NCBI RefSeq assembly: GCF_033547155.1
Contig: NZ_CP137892.1
Coordinates: 2,666,001 to 2,730,000, forward strand
DNA length: 64,000 nucleotides
DNA from: Pseudomonas benzenivorans
Lineage (GTDB): Bacteria; Pseudomonadota; Gammaproteobacteria; Pseudomonadales; Pseudomonadaceae
Direction: 5' to 3'
Position numbers and translations under genes: made by a program. The notes beneath the pieces are model-generated. The model was given only the letters and a program-made list of their open reading frames with translations, did no database searches and was not told the origin of the DNA. This document shows, piece by piece, positions 18,084 to 26,776 of the stretch. Numbering within the stretch: position 1 is the stretch's first letter; every line of letters begins with the position of its first letter.

Positions 18084-18971
18084 ATGACCGAGACCACGCC
18101 TGCCCCGCTGCGCTTGCCCTACCAGCCCCCCTGGCACTGGCAGCAGTTCCACGACCACCATGCCCTGCGCGCCCTGCCCGGCGTCGAGCGGCTGGACGCC
18201 GAGGGCTACAGCCGCAGTTTTCGCCTGGACGGGGTCTGCGGCTGGTTCGCCGTGTCGCCGCTGCCCGCCGAACCGGCCCTGCAGCTGCGCCATAGCGCAT
18301 CGGCAGGCGCCTGCCTGCCGGCCCTGGTCGCCCGGGTGCGGCGCATGTTCGACCTGGATGCCGAGCCGCTGCGCATCGCCGCCCATTTCGCCGCGGACGC
18401 CCAGCTCGGCCCGCTGGTGGCGCGCAATCCGGGCCTGCGCCTGCCGACCGCCTTCGATCCCTTCGAGCAGGCGGTGCGGGCCATAGTCGGCCAGCAGGTG
18501 ACGGTAAAGGCCGCGGTGACCATCGCCGGGCGCCTGGTGGCGCGCCTCGGCGAGCCGCTGGCGCAGGCGCCCGACGCCGCTATCGCCCGGCTGTTTCCCA
18601 GCGCCGCGGCGCTGGCCAAGGCCAAGCTGGACGGCATCGGCATGCCCGGCAAGCGCGTGCAGACGCTGCAGCACTTCGCCGCCCAGGTCGCCAGCGGCGC
18701 CCTGCGTCTCGACCTGGAGGACGGCCGCGAGGCGCTGATCGAACGCCTCTGCGCCCTGCCCGGCATCGGCCCCTGGACCGCCGAATACATCGCCCTGCGC
18801 GCCTTCGGCGAGGCGGACGCCTTCCCCGCCAACGACCTGGGGCTGCTCAAGGCGCCGTTGTGGGGCGCAGGCGGCATCGCTGCCAAGCAACTCAAGGCCC
18901 GCGCCGAGGCCTGGCGGCCCTGGCGCGCCTATGCCGCCGCGCACCTGTGGCACAACTATGCGGGAGGTTGA
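18084..18971 (+). CDS. alkA: DNA-3-methyladenine glycosylase II
   Basis: 295-residue AlkA-type base-excision glycosylase. It has the N-terminal AlkA domain (YQPPWHWQQFHDHHALRAL...SFRLDG), the helical FDPFEQAVRAIVGQQVTVKAA segment and the helix-hairpin-helix LPGIGPWTAEYIALR. The catalytic aspartate is in FPANDLGLLKA. It removes alkylated purines. The ATG at 18084 opens on MTETTPAPLRLPYQPPW, while the 14-codon extension overlaps the divergent speE promoter. Only 3 bp separate its stop from the ogt start, so both alkylation-repair genes are co-transcribed. No Ada-type activator gene is nearby. Confidence 0.93.
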   Translation: MTETTPAPLRLPYQPPWHWQQFHDHHALRALPGVERLDAEGYSRSFRLDGVCGWFAVSPLPAEPALQLRHSASAGACLPALVARVRRMFDLDAEPLRIAAHFAADAQLGPLVARNPGLRLPTAFDPFEQAVRAIVGQQVTVKAAVTIAGRLVARLGEPLAQAPDAAIARLFPSAAALAKAKLDGIGMPGKRVQTLQHFAAQVASGALRLDLEDGREALIERLCALPGIGPWTAEYIALRAFGEADAFPANDLGLLKAPLWGAGGIAAKQLKARAEAWRPWRAYAAAHLWHNYAGG

Positions 18972-18974
18972 AGG

Positions 18975-19472
18975 ATGTTCTATCGCTACCACCACAGCCC
19001 CATCGGCCGCCTGCTGCTGGCCGGCGATGCTGGCGGGCTGCGCCAACTGGCCATGGAGATCGACGGCGAGCCCTGGCGGATCGGCGCAGACTGGCAAGTG
19101 GCCGGGGACGAACTGGACGACGTTTGCCGACAATTGGACGAGTATTTCGCCGGCCAGCGCCGACGCTTCGAGCTGCGCCTGGCGCCCGGCGGCACGGCCT
19201 TCCAGCAGGCGGTCTGGCAGGCCCTGCAATGCATTGCCTACGGCCGGACCAGCAGCTACAGCGCCCTGGCCGCGCAGATCGCCCGGCCCAGGGCGGTACG
19301 CGCGGTGGGCGCGGCCAACGGCGCCAACCCCATCGCCATCGTCATCCCCTGTCACCGGGTGATCGGCCGCGACGGCAGCCTCACCGGCTACGCCGGCGGT
19401 CTGGCGCGCAAGGCCCTGCTGCTGCAACTCGAGGGCGCGTTGCCGCCACAGCAGGCGCCGCTGGCGCTCTGA
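18975..19472 (+). CDS. ogt: Methylated-DNA--protein-cysteine methyltransferase
   Basis: 165 residues. The suicide acceptor cysteine lies in [10 protein letters not shown], preceded by the DNA-binding helix [24 protein letters not shown] and the VGAANGANP turn. It directly reverses O6-methylguanine. The short form without an Ada N-terminal regulatory domain fits Ogt rather than Ada. It begins 4 bp after alkA, giving a direct-reversal plus base-excision operon for alkylation damage. The stop is 6 bp from the stop of the convergent histidine-phosphatase gene, leaving no room for a separate terminator. Confidence 0.93.
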   Translation: MFYRYHHSPIGRLLLAGDAGGLRQLAMEIDGEPWRIGADWQVAGDELDDVCRQLDEYFAGQRRRFELRLAPGGTAFQQAVWQALQCIAYGRTSSYSALAAQIARPRAVRAVGAANGANPIAIVIPCHRVIGRDGSLTGYAGGLARKALLLQLEGALPPQQAPLAL

Positions 19473-19478
19473 GCCGGT

Positions 19479-20057
19479 TCAGGGCGGCGCAATCCGCGCC
19501 AATACCCGCGCCGGCACCCGCAGCGGCCGCGCCAGGATCAGCCCCTCCCCCGAGGCCGGGTAGACGCCGGTCAGCGCGGTGATGTTGACCTGATGGGACA
19601 CCAGCACCATGACCGTGCCGGACATCAGGGCGTTGACCGCCGCCACCAGCTGGGCTGTCTGGACGGCGGCACGGGAGCGATCGGCGAAGAAGGAGTCCAG
19701 AGCCGGCCAGGACTCGACCGTGCCCAGGCCCATCTCCTGAGCGGTGTCGCGGGCGCGGCACCAGCGGCTGCTGAGCAGGCGCGGCCGGGCGATGCCCTGG
19801 TCGCGCAGCAGTCGCCCCCAGCGCCGGGCCTGTGCGCGACCGCGCGGGTCGAGGTTGCGCTGGGTCGTGCAGTCGCCCAGGTCGAAATGCGCCGGGTCGC
19901 CCAGGCCCGGCGCCGTGGCATGGCGCAACAGCAGCACGGCCCGCCCCGCGCGCAGCGCATCCCAGGCGGCCTCGTCGGCCCGGGCCTGGCCCGCCAGGGC
20001 CAGCCAGGCCAACAGCAGCAGCGCGACCGTGCGGACCAGGGGCTCAGAGGCGCACAT
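19479..20057 (-). CDS. Exported histidine phosphatase family protein
   Basis: 192 residues. A signal peptide (VRTVALLLLAWLALAGQARA, cleaved about residue 27) precedes a histidine-phosphatase domain. The phospho-acceptor motif is LLRHATAPG, the second conserved arginine is in SSRWCRARDTA, and the second histidine in MVLVSHQVNITALTG. It is likely a periplasmic phosphatase; substrate unknown. The ATG at 20057 lies 14 bp inside the end of the upstream 63-residue membrane gene, so the two are translationally coupled. Confidence 0.85.
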   Translation of the reverse strand: MCASEPLVRTVALLLLAWLALAGQARADEAAWDALRAGRAVLLLRHATAPGLGDPAHFDLGDCTTQRNLDPRGRAQARRWGRLLRDQGIARPRLLSSRWCRARDTAQEMGLGTVESWPALDSFFADRSRAAVQTAQLVAAVNALMSGTVMVLVSHQVNITALTGVYPASGEGLILARPLRVPARVLARIAPP

Positions 20058-20235
20058 TGCCCCGGGGACCTGCCAGCGCCCAGATGATCAGGCCGATCAC
20101 CGGCAGGAGAACGATCAGCAGCACCCAGAGCACCTTCTTGCCGGTGTCGGTGCCGCTCTTGACCACGTTGATGATCGCCCAGATATCCAGCGCCAGGATG
20201 ACCAGGCCGAGCAGGCCGTTGAGGGTGGTACCCAT
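20044..20235 (-). CDS. PLDc_N-type two-span membrane protein
   Basis: 63 residues with two hydrophobic helices, LLGLVILALDIWAIINVV (about 7-24) and VLWVLLIVLLPVIGLIIWAL (about 34-53), then the short tail AGPRGNVRL. The tryptophan-rich helix, polar TDTGKKVLW linker and PxxGxxxW second helix are the signature of the PLDc_N family (membrane N-terminus of cardiolipin synthases, often encoded alone). ATG at 20235 has AGGAG upstream; the ORF extension of 10 codons is unneeded. Overlaps the histidine phosphatase start. Function unknown. Confidence 0.8.
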   Translation of the reverse strand: MGTTLNGLLGLVILALDIWAIINVVKSGTDTGKKVLWVLLIVLLPVIGLIIWALAGPRGNVRL

Positions 20236-20337
20236 GGAGACACTCCTGTGTGAAGGGTTGCCCACCTAGGATAGCCGCCCCCGAGCGGAGGCTCGGGGGG
20301 CGGCGCCGAGTGCGCGGCCCCCGCCTTGCCCGCCGCC

Positions 20338-21021
20338 CTACAGCCGGCCCGGATCGATCGCCGCGAAGCTGGCGACCGTCTCATGGCCGGCCAGCTCGCC
20401 GCCCTCGCGAGCCAAGCCGACGGTCTGCAGGCCGGCCTGGCGGGCGGCGTCCAGCTCCTCGACTATGTCCGAGAGAAACAGGATCTCCCCGGCCGCCAGC
20501 CCTATGCCCTGGGCGATGCGGCGGTAGGAGTCGGCTTCGCGCTTGGGCCCGCTGGTGGTGTCGAAGTAGCCGGAGAACAGCGTGGTCAGGTCGCCGGCCT
20601 CGGAGCAGCCGAAGATCAGCCGCTGCGCCTGGATCGAGCCGGAGGAATAGACGTACAGCCCGTAGCCCAGCGCCTTCCAGCGCTTGAGCGCCTCCACCGC
20701 GTCCGGGTAGACGTGCCCCTTGAGCTGACCGGCCTTATAACCCTCGGCCCAGACCATGCCCTGCAGGGCCTTGAGCGGCGTGGCCTTGCGGTCGGCGGCG
20801 ATCCAGCCGAGGAGGATCTCGATGACCCGCTGCACGTCGGCCTCCGCCTCGCCGCTCTCGGCGCGCACCGCGGCCAGTTGCTCGGCCACCGGCGGCTCCT
20901 CGGCATGGCGGCGGACGAAGTCCGGCAGATGCTCGGCGGCATAGGGAAACAGCACGTCGAAGACGAAGCTCACCGCGCTGGTGGTGCCCTCGATATCGGT
21001 GAGGATGGCTTTGATCGGCAT
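20338..21021 (-). CDS. mtnC: Enolase-phosphatase E1 (methionine salvage)
   Basis: 227-residue HAD phosphatase beginning [20 protein letters not shown], with the nucleophile aspartate in LTDIEGTT, the Ser motif YVYSSGS and the FLSDIVEEL metal site. It enolises and dephosphorylates 2,3-diketo-5-methylthiopentyl-1-phosphate to acireductone. An alternative ATG at 21033 overlaps the mtnD stop (ATGA). I prefer 21021 because GGAG lies 6 bases before it and the protein then starts exactly as known relatives do. Last gene of the MFS-mtnB-mtnD-mtnC run. Confidence 0.93.
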   Translation of the reverse strand: MPIKAILTDIEGTTSAVSFVFDVLFPYAAEHLPDFVRRHAEEPPVAEQLAAVRAESGEAEADVQRVIEILLGWIAADRKATPLKALQGMVWAEGYKAGQLKGHVYPDAVEALKRWKALGYGLYVYSSGSIQAQRLIFGCSEAGDLTTLFSGYFDTTSGPKREADSYRRIAQGIGLAAGEILFLSDIVEELDAARQAGLQTVGLAREGGELAGHETVASFAAIDPGRL

Positions 21022-21032
21022 CTGCGGCTCCA

Positions 21033-21578
21033 TCAGTCTTCCAGGCGCGGGAAGCGGCTGGCGATGTCTTCGCCGGTGAACTGGGCGACCCAGCCCTCGG
21101 GGTTGTTGAACAAGCGGATCGCCACGAAGTGCGGATGCTCGCCCATGTCGAACCAGTGGCGGGTGCCGGCCGGCACCGAGATCAGGTCGTTCTTCTCGCA
21201 CAGCACGGCATAGACGTAATCGTCGATGTGCAGGGTGAACAGGCCGCGGCCGGCGACGAAGAAGCGCACCTCGTCCTCGGCATGGCGGTGCTCGTCGAGA
21301 AACTTGGCGCGCAGCTCGGCCTTCTGCGGATGGTCGTCGCTCAGGCTGACCACATCGACGGTGACGTAGCCGCGCTCGCTCATCAGCCGGTCGATCTGCG
21401 GCCGGTAGGCGGCGATCACCTCGTCCTGGCTGGCGCCGGGGGCGATGGGCGCCACCGCCTGCCAGCGCTCGAAGCGCACGCCGACCTCGGCCAGGGTGCT
21501 GGCGATGTCCTCGAGGTGGGTCAGCACCTTGTTCGGTTGTTCGGGGGAAGACTCGTGGTAGACGCTCAGGCTGCTCAT
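21033..21578 (-). CDS. mtnD: Acireductone dioxygenase
   Basis: 181-residue cupin of the ARD family. Metal ligands are visible in [16 protein letters not shown] (His, His, Glu) and [11 protein letters not shown] (His). It oxidises acireductone to the keto acid of methionine plus formate with Fe, or off-pathway with Ni. ATG at 21578 gives the expected length and start ([20 protein letters not shown]). It sits between mtnB (119 bp upstream, with an intergenic palindrome in the gap) and mtnC (overlapping or 11 bp downstream depending on the mtnC start). Confidence 0.95.
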   Translation of the reverse strand: MSSLSVYHESSPEQPNKVLTHLEDIASTLAEVGVRFERWQAVAPIAPGASQDEVIAAYRPQIDRLMSERGYVTVDVVSLSDDHPQKAELRAKFLDEHRHAEDEVRFFVAGRGLFTLHIDDYVYAVLCEKNDLISVPAGTRHWFDMGEHPHFVAIRLFNNPEGWVAQFTGEDIASRFPRLED

Positions 21579-21602
21579 GCTCGGGGCTCTCACATCAGGT
21601 GT

Positions 21603-21687
21603 CGTAGGCTGGGTAGAGGCGTATTGTGCCGGCACCCAGCGGGTTCTATGCAACGCCGGGTTTCGCTTCGCTCCACACCAGCCTACG
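21603..21687. repeat. Intergenic inverted repeat related to the 12316 element
   Basis: 85-bp element between mtnB and mtnD. It is bounded by 10-bp perfect arms CGTAGGCTGG and CCAGCCTACG, with internal GGGTTTCGCTTCGCTCCA typical of the same gammaproteobacterial repeat class. It splits the otherwise tight mtn gene run and may be folded in the operon mRNA. Confidence 0.65.
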
Positions 21688-21697
21688 GAAATCCGTC

Positions 21698-22318
21698 TCA
21701 GCGGGTGTGCAGGGCGCGCACCTTCAGCTCGCACTCGAAGAGGAACTCGAAGGCCTCGATCTGCCGCAGCGCGTCGCTCATGCGCGCGCCCCAGGTGTAC
21801 AGGCCGTGGCCGCGGATCAGGTAGCCGACGCACTCCGGGTGCGCCTCCAGCCAGGGCTGCACCTTGGCCGCCAGGCGGGCGATGTCCTGGTCGTTGTCGA
21901 AGATCGGCACCTCGACCTGGGACTCGTGGGTGGTGACGCCGGAAAAGGCCTTCTGCAGCTCATAGTCGGCGAACACCAGCGAATCGGCCAGGCACAGGCG
22001 CGACAGCACCGTGGCGTTGACCGAGTGGGTGTGCAGCACCGCACCGATCTCCGGCTTCCAGCTGTACAGCTGGGTATGCAGCAGGGTCTCGGCCGAGGGC
22101 TTCTTGCCCGGCTCCAGGCTGCGCCCCTGCATGTCGGTGGCCAGCACGTCGTCCGGCCCCAGTTCGCCCTTGTGCTTGCCGGACACGGTCAGCAGCGCCT
22201 CGCTGGCCGACAGGCGCGCGGAGTAGTTGCTGCTGGTGGCCGGCGACCAGCCGCGGCCGTAGAGGAAGCGGCCGGCCTCGATGATCTGTTGGGCGAGTTG
22301 TTCGCGGGTCGGGTTCAT
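21698..22318 (-). CDS. mtnB: Methylthioribulose-1-phosphate dehydratase
   Basis: 206-residue class II aldolase-fold enzyme. Zinc ligands appear in VLHTHSVNATVLSRL and in YLIRGHGLYTWG; GRGWSPATSSNYSARL is the phosphate-binding N-terminus. It dehydrates methylthioribulose-1-phosphate in methionine salvage. The start ATG overlaps the stop of the MFS gene (ATGA at 22315-22318), so the transporter and the enzyme are coupled. mtnA and an MTA phosphorylase are not in the window. Confidence 0.95.
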   Translation of the reverse strand: MNPTREQLAQQIIEAGRFLYGRGWSPATSSNYSARLSASEALLTVSGKHKGELGPDDVLATDMQGRSLEPGKKPSAETLLHTQLYSWKPEIGAVLHTHSVNATVLSRLCLADSLVFADYELQKAFSGVTTHESQVEVPIFDNDQDIARLAAKVQPWLEAHPECVGYLIRGHGLYTWGARMSDALRQIEAFEFLFECELKVRALHTR

Positions 22319-23466
22319 GGCCTCTCCTCGGGCAGGCGGGTCAGGGTGATGGCGGCGGCCGCCAGGGCGACCAGGCTGGCGATACTGAAGGTCCAGGCCG
22401 GTCCCAGGCTGTTCCAACTGTAACCGGAGTAGAGTGCGCCGAGGGCGCCGCCTATCCCGGCCAGGGTGGCGTAGAGGGCCTGGCCCTGGCCCTGCTGGCG
22501 GTCGGCGAAGCTGCGTTGGACGAAGTGGATGGCCGCGGCGTGGAAGCTGCCGAAGGTGGCCGCGTGCATGCACTGGGCCAGCAGCAGCACCCACAGATGA
22601 TCGGCCAGGTTGCCCAGCAGCAGCCAGCGCACGGCGGTGATCAGGAAGCTGGCCAGCAGCACGCTGCGCAGCGAATAGCGCGCCAGCAGCCGGGCCATGA
22701 ACAGGAACAGCAGGATCTCGGCCACCACGCCCAGGGCCCAGAGCTGGCCGATCAGGCCGCGGGCGTAGCCGAGGGCCTCCAGGTGCAGGGTCAGGAAGGT
22801 GTAGTAGGGACCGTTGCTCAGCTGCATCAGGCCGACGCTGAGGTAGAAGGCCAGGATGCCGGGGCGGCGCAACTGGCGGAGGAAGCCGCCCAGCTGCGGG
22901 TCGCTGGGGCGCTGCTGCGGCTCGGCGCTGGGCACCCAGCAGCTGCTGAGCACTATGGCCGCCATGACCAGCACCAGGGTCCAGGGGAAGGCATCCAGGC
23001 TGATGCGCTCGAACAGCTCGCCCAGGCCGACCACCGCGACGATGAAGCCGATGCTGCCCCACAGGCGGATCTCGCTGTAACGGGTGGCCCGTTCGCGCAG
23101 GTGGGCCAGGGTGATGACCTCGAACTGCGGCAACACCGCGTGCCAGAAGAAGGCGTGACTGGCCATGATCAGCGCCAGCCAGGCGTAGCTCTGGCTGACG
23201 AAGATGCCGGCGAAACACAGCAGGGTGCAGACCGCGCCGAAGCGCACGATCGCCAGGCGCCGACCGGTGTGGTCGCCCAGCCAGCCCCACAGGTTCGGCG
23301 CCAGGCAACGCATCAGCATGGGGATGGCCACCAGCTCGCCGATGCGCGCCGCGGAGAAGCCCAGGTGATCGAAGTACAGCGCCAGAAACGGCGCCGTGGC
23401 GCCGAGCAGGGAGAAGTAGCAGAAGTAGAAACCGGACAGGCGCCAGTAGGGCAAGGCGTGCGTCAT
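22315..23466 (-). CDS. MFS transporter coupled to methionine-salvage genes
   Basis: 383 residues with about 12 hydrophobic helices (first YWRLSGFYFCYFSLLGATAP). The cytoplasmic loop motif GDHTGRR between helices 2 and 3 is typical of the major facilitator superfamily. It resembles the LacY/MFS_1-like subgroup annotated next to mtn genes in Pseudomonas (from memory PA1682). Its stop overlaps the mtnB start, so import of a methylthio compound or export of a pathway intermediate is plausible but unproven. ATG at 23466 is chosen; the longer frame runs through an intergenic repeat. Confidence 0.85.
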   Translation of the reverse strand: MTHALPYWRLSGFYFCYFSLLGATAPFLALYFDHLGFSAARIGELVAIPMLMRCLAPNLWGWLGDHTGRRLAIVRFGAVCTLLCFAGIFVSQSYAWLALIMASHAFFWHAVLPQFEVITLAHLRERATRYSEIRLWGSIGFIVAVVGLGELFERISLDAFPWTLVLVMAAIVLSSCWVPSAEPQQRPSDPQLGGFLRQLRRPGILAFYLSVGLMQLSNGPYYTFLTLHLEALGYARGLIGQLWALGVVAEILLFLFMARLLARYSLRSVLLASFLITAVRWLLLGNLADHLWVLLLAQCMHAATFGSFHAAAIHFVQRSFADRQQGQGQALYATLAGIGGALGALYSGYSWNSLGPAWTFSIASLVALAAAAITLTRLPEERP

Positions 23467-23509
23467 GGCGTAGCCTGGGTCAAGCGTAGCGATATCCAGG
23501 GCGGCAATT

Positions 23510-23536
23510 GTTGGGTTTCGCCGCGCGAAACCCAAC
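23510..23536. repeat. Short palindromic intergenic repeat
   Basis: 27-bp perfect palindrome with GTTGGGTTTCG / CGAAACCCAAC arms between aroC (ends 23549) and the MFS gene (starts 23466). A related TAGCCTGGGT fragment lies close by at 23471-23480. Same repeat class as 21603-21687. Positioned where it could act as an aroC terminator-like hairpin, though it lacks a T run. Confidence 0.65.
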
Positions 23537-23548
23537 CTGCACGGCCGT

Positions 23549-24640
23549 TCACAGTTGCGGCAGCACCGGCGTGGCGACGCTGACGTCGGCGTTCTGGCCG
23601 CGATGACGCAGCAGGTGGTCCATCAGCACGATGGCCATCATCGCCTCGGCGATGGGGGTGGCACGGATGCCCACGCAGGGGTCGTGGCGGCCCTTGGTGA
23701 TGACCTCCACCGGCTGGCCGTCGACATCGATCGAACGCCCCGGGGTGGTGATGCTGGAGGTCGGCTTGAGCGCCAGGTGGGCGACGATCGGCTGGCCAGA
23801 AGAGATGCCGCCGAGGATGCCGCCGGCATTGTTCGACAGGAAGCCCTCCGGGGTCAGCTCGTCGCGGTGCTCGGTGCCGCGCTGGGCCACACTGGCGAAG
23901 CCCGCGCCGATCTCCACGCCCTTGACCGCGTTGATGCTCATCAGGGCATGGGCCAGCTCGGCATCCAGGCGGTCGAAGATCGGCTCGCCGAGGCCCGGCA
24001 TCACGCCCTCGGCGACCACGGTGATCTTGGCCCCGACCGAATCCTGGTCGCGACGCAGCTGATCCATATAGGTCTCCAGCTCCGCCACCTTGTCCGGGTC
24101 GGGGCTGAAGAAGGCGTTCTGCTCGACGCTGTCCCAGCTCTTGAAGGGGATCTCGATCGGGCCCAGCTGGCTCATATAGCCGCGCACCTGGATGCCCTGG
24201 GTAGCCAGGTACTTCTTGGCGATGGCGCCGGCTGCCACGCGCATGGCGGTCTCGCGGGCCGAGCTGCGACCGCCGCCGCGGTAGTCGCGGATGCCGTACT
24301 TGTGGTGATAGCTGTAGTCGGCGTGGGCCGGGCGGAACAGGTCCTTGATCGCCGAGTAGTCCTTGGACTTCTGGTCGGTGTTGCGGATCAGCAGGCCGAT
24401 GGCGCAGCCGGTGGTCCTGCCCTCGAACACCCCGGAGAGGATCTCCACCTCGTCGGCCTCCTGGCGCTGGGTGGTGTGGCGGCTGGTGCCCGGCTTGCGC
24501 CGGTCGAGGTCGCGCTGCAGGTCCTCCAGGCTCAGCTCCAGCCCCGGCGGGCAGCCGTCGACTATGGCGACCAGGGCCGGGCCATGGCTCTCGCCGGCGG
24601 TGGTGACGGTGAACAGCTTGCCGTAGGTGTTGCCGGACAT
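23549..24640 (-). CDS. aroC: Chorismate synthase
   Basis: 363-residue chorismate synthase, the last shikimate-pathway step (EPSP to chorismate, needing reduced FMN). Signatures: [80 protein letters not shown] and the C-terminal [18 protein letters not shown]. Full length and intact. ATG at 24640 opens on [19 protein letters not shown]; the frame extends 20 codons further without similarity. Weak GGAG 11 bases upstream. The MFS-mtn run follows 82 bp downstream on the same strand after a palindrome. Confidence 0.97.
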   Translation of the reverse strand: MSGNTYGKLFTVTTAGESHGPALVAIVDGCPPGLELSLEDLQRDLDRRKPGTSRHTTQRQEADEVEILSGVFEGRTTGCAIGLLIRNTDQKSKDYSAIKDLFRPAHADYSYHHKYGIRDYRGGGRSSARETAMRVAAGAIAKKYLATQGIQVRGYMSQLGPIEIPFKSWDSVEQNAFFSPDPDKVAELETYMDQLRRDQDSVGAKITVVAEGVMPGLGEPIFDRLDAELAHALMSINAVKGVEIGAGFASVAQRGTEHRDELTPEGFLSNNAGGILGGISSGQPIVAHLALKPTSSITTPGRSIDVDGQPVEVITKGRHDPCVGIRATPIAEAMMAIVLMDHLLRHRGQNADVSVATPVLPQL

Positions 24641-24888
24641 GTGCAAAAGGCTCCGCGAAAATCGACTCCGGACCGGCCGCCACAGCGCGCCAGGCCCCAC
24701 TCAATCAGGCCGGCGAGTATACCCCTGGCGCTCCTCCAGTTCACCCTCGATGCTAATGCCAGCGGCGGCGCCGCGGCCCCTGTCGGGAACCGGCGTAACG
24801 GGAGCACTTGCCTGCCCGCCTCCAGACTCGGGCAAAATGGCCGATATACCGGGAATCAGCAGCGAGCATGCGCACAGGATTGTCGATC

Positions 24889-25674
24889 ATGACCGAACCT
24901 CAGGAGTCCCCCCTCGACACCGCGGCCCCAGCCGCCAGCGAACAGGCTCACCCCTGGGCAGGTCTGGGGGCCGAGCGGTTCCAGCTGCTGCGCCTGGCGC
25001 CGCTGCCGGTCGACCGCCATACCGGCCCACGGCCGCTGCGTTTCGCCGAACTGGGCCGGGTGGAGCGCCACGACAAGGCCCGGAGCCTGCTGCGCCTGAG
25101 CCTGCGCCTGCCCGACCAGCGCCTGCGCCCGGAACAGAACCTGCTGGAGGTGTGGATCGACCACCGCGCCAAGGAGGTGCGCTTCGGCCCCGACCAGGGC
25201 CTGCACACCGAGCCCGGCAACCGCGGCCTGGGGCGCTTCCTGCTGGCCCAGGGCATCGCTTGGGCCAGGCAGCACGGCACCCACTATCAGGTGGAGGGCG
25301 CTGCTCTGCCGGCCAGGGACGCCCTCGACGAAGCGGCCCGTGCCCGCCGCGATCACTGCCTGCAGGCCCAGGGCTTCGTGCTCGAGTACCTCGACCCGCT
25401 GCAACTCAAGGCCCGCTACTCCGCCCCCCGAGTCGCGGCGCTGCACGAGGACTGGCAGGCCGACAAGGTGCAGACCGTCGATAACCTGGAGGCGGCGAGC
25501 ATGCTGCAGCGAGCCGATCGAACCCTGCACGAGCAGGAGGTGAAGGTGCGCAAGCTGGAAGAGCGCATCGACAGCCTCAGGCGCGAGGATGGCACCCTGC
25601 GCTTCACCATCGCCTGCCTGGTGGCCTTCAGCCTGTTCCAGGCCGGCTTGCTGATCTGGATCGCCACCCGCTAG
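24889..25674 (+). CDS. Membrane-tethered GNAT-like protein
   Basis: 261 residues. The central part (about 90-185) resembles a GNAT fold: [16 protein letters not shown], the acyl-CoA loop-like [17 protein letters not shown], and the [13 protein letters not shown] end motif. A coiled coil (about 200-235, [22 protein letters not shown] then [12 protein letters not shown]) leads to a C-terminal transmembrane helix ([20 protein letters not shown]). The protein would be anchored by its tail with the acetyltransferase-like domain in the cytoplasm. ATG 24889 follows AGGA; an upstream ATG at 24868 is the alternative. Its stop shares a CTAG with the convergent prmB stop. Acceptor unknown. Confidence 0.65.
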   Translation: MTEPQESPLDTAAPAASEQAHPWAGLGAERFQLLRLAPLPVDRHTGPRPLRFAELGRVERHDKARSLLRLSLRLPDQRLRPEQNLLEVWIDHRAKEVRFGPDQGLHTEPGNRGLGRFLLAQGIAWARQHGTHYQVEGAALPARDALDEAARARRDHCLQAQGFVLEYLDPLQLKARYSAPRVAALHEDWQADKVQTVDNLEAASMLQRADRTLHEQEVKVRKLEERIDSLRREDGTLRFTIACLVAFSLFQAGLLIWIATR

Positions 25675-26600
25675 CCGAGACGCGACTGGAACAGCGCCTG
25701 ATGCGCGCGACACTGCTGGGCCGCCAGCAGGAACACGCCATGACCGCCGCGTGCGAACTCCAGCCAGGTGAAATCCACCTCGGGGTACAGCGCCTCGACA
25801 TGCACCTGGCTGTTACCGACCTCGACGATCAGCAGGCCCTGGTCGGTGAGGTGGTCGGCGGCCTCGGCCAGCATGCGGCGCACCAGGTCCAGACCATCGT
25901 CGCCGCAGGCCAGGCCCAGGGCCGGCTCGTGCTGGTACTCGGCGGGCATGTCGGCGAAATCCTCGGCGTCGACATAGGGCGGGTTGGACACTATCAGGTC
26001 GAAACGCTGGCCCGGCAGGCCGGCGAAGCCGTCGCCCTGCACCGTGTAGACACGCTCCTCCAGCCCATGCCGTTCGATGTTCTGGTTGGCCACCTCCAGC
26101 GCCTCGAACGACAGGTCGCCCAGCACCACCTCGGCCTCGGGGAACTCGTAGGCGCAGGCGATGCCGATGCAGCCCGAGCCGGTGCACAGGTCGAGGATGC
26201 GCGCCGGCTCCGCCGGCAGCCAGGGGTGAAAGTGCCGGTCGATCAACTCGGCAATCGGCGAGCGGGGAATCAGCACCCGCTCATCGACCAGGAACGGCAG
26301 ACCGCAGAACCAGGCTTCGCCGAGCAGGTAGGCGGTCGGCACCCGCTCACCGATGCGCCGTTCGAGCAAGGTCTGGAGCCGCTCATGCTCGTCGTCCTCC
26401 AGGCGGCAGTCGAGGTAGCCGTCGGCGATTTCCCAGGGCAGGTGCAGGGCGCCGAGCACCAGTTGCCGCGCCTCGTCCCACGCATTGTCGGTGCCGTGAC
26501 CGAAAAACAGCCCCTCCTCATGAAAGCGGCTGACTGCCCAGCGAATGTAATCGCGCAGGGTGCGCAGGCGGGTTTGGCGGGCGGGTATCGAGTCGGTCAC
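25671..26600 (-). CDS. prmB: Ribosomal protein uL3 N5-glutamine methyltransferase
   Basis: 309-residue SAM-dependent methyltransferase of the HemK/PrmB family. The SAM loop is [16 protein letters not shown] and the glutamine-binding motif is NPPYVD. The N-terminal helical extension and the [11 protein letters not shown] segment are PrmB-like rather than PrmC-like. It methylates a glutamine of ribosomal protein L3. The start is GTG at 26600, with GGAG seven bases upstream. Its TAG stop overlaps the TAG of the convergent gene in a CTAG palindrome (25671-25674). Neighbour of aroC, as in other gammaproteobacteria. Confidence 0.93.
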   Translation of the reverse strand: MTDSIPARQTRLRTLRDYIRWAVSRFHEEGLFFGHGTDNAWDEARQLVLGALHLPWEIADGYLDCRLEDDEHERLQTLLERRIGERVPTAYLLGEAWFCGLPFLVDERVLIPRSPIAELIDRHFHPWLPAEPARILDLCTGSGCIGIACAYEFPEAEVVLGDLSFEALEVANQNIERHGLEERVYTVQGDGFAGLPGQRFDLIVSNPPYVDAEDFADMPAEYQHEPALGLACGDDGLDLVRRMLAEAADHLTDQGLLIVEVGNSQVHVEALYPEVDFTWLEFARGGHGVFLLAAQQCRAHQALFQSRLG

Positions 26601-26719
26601 AGGCGGTCTCCGGAAAAAATAGCGGCCAGTTTAGCCGAAGCCTGCACGCACGACGCATTGCCGCACGAAAACGCCGCACAGGCACGAAAGTACCGCTGCC
26701 CAAGCCCGGGGCGCACCGA

Positions 26720-26725
26720 TATAAT
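26720..26725 (+). promoter_or_regulatory. -10 box of the nhaD promoter
   Basis: A perfect TATAAT stands 51 bp before the nhaD ATG in an otherwise GC-rich gap. No good -35 hexamer lies 16-18 bp upstream, so an activator or alternative promoter structure may be needed. The TTG that opens the longest frame (26726) directly follows this box and cannot be the start codon. Confidence 0.45.
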
Positions 26726-26776
26726 TTGAAACGATTTCTTAACCCTTCCCTGCCCCTTCCTCGAGACTACCTGCAA

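Noticed and set aside
26726..26776. TTG start giving a 17-residue longer NhaD
   Set aside because: The TTG directly follows the TATAAT box, so it would not be transcribed with a ribosome site.
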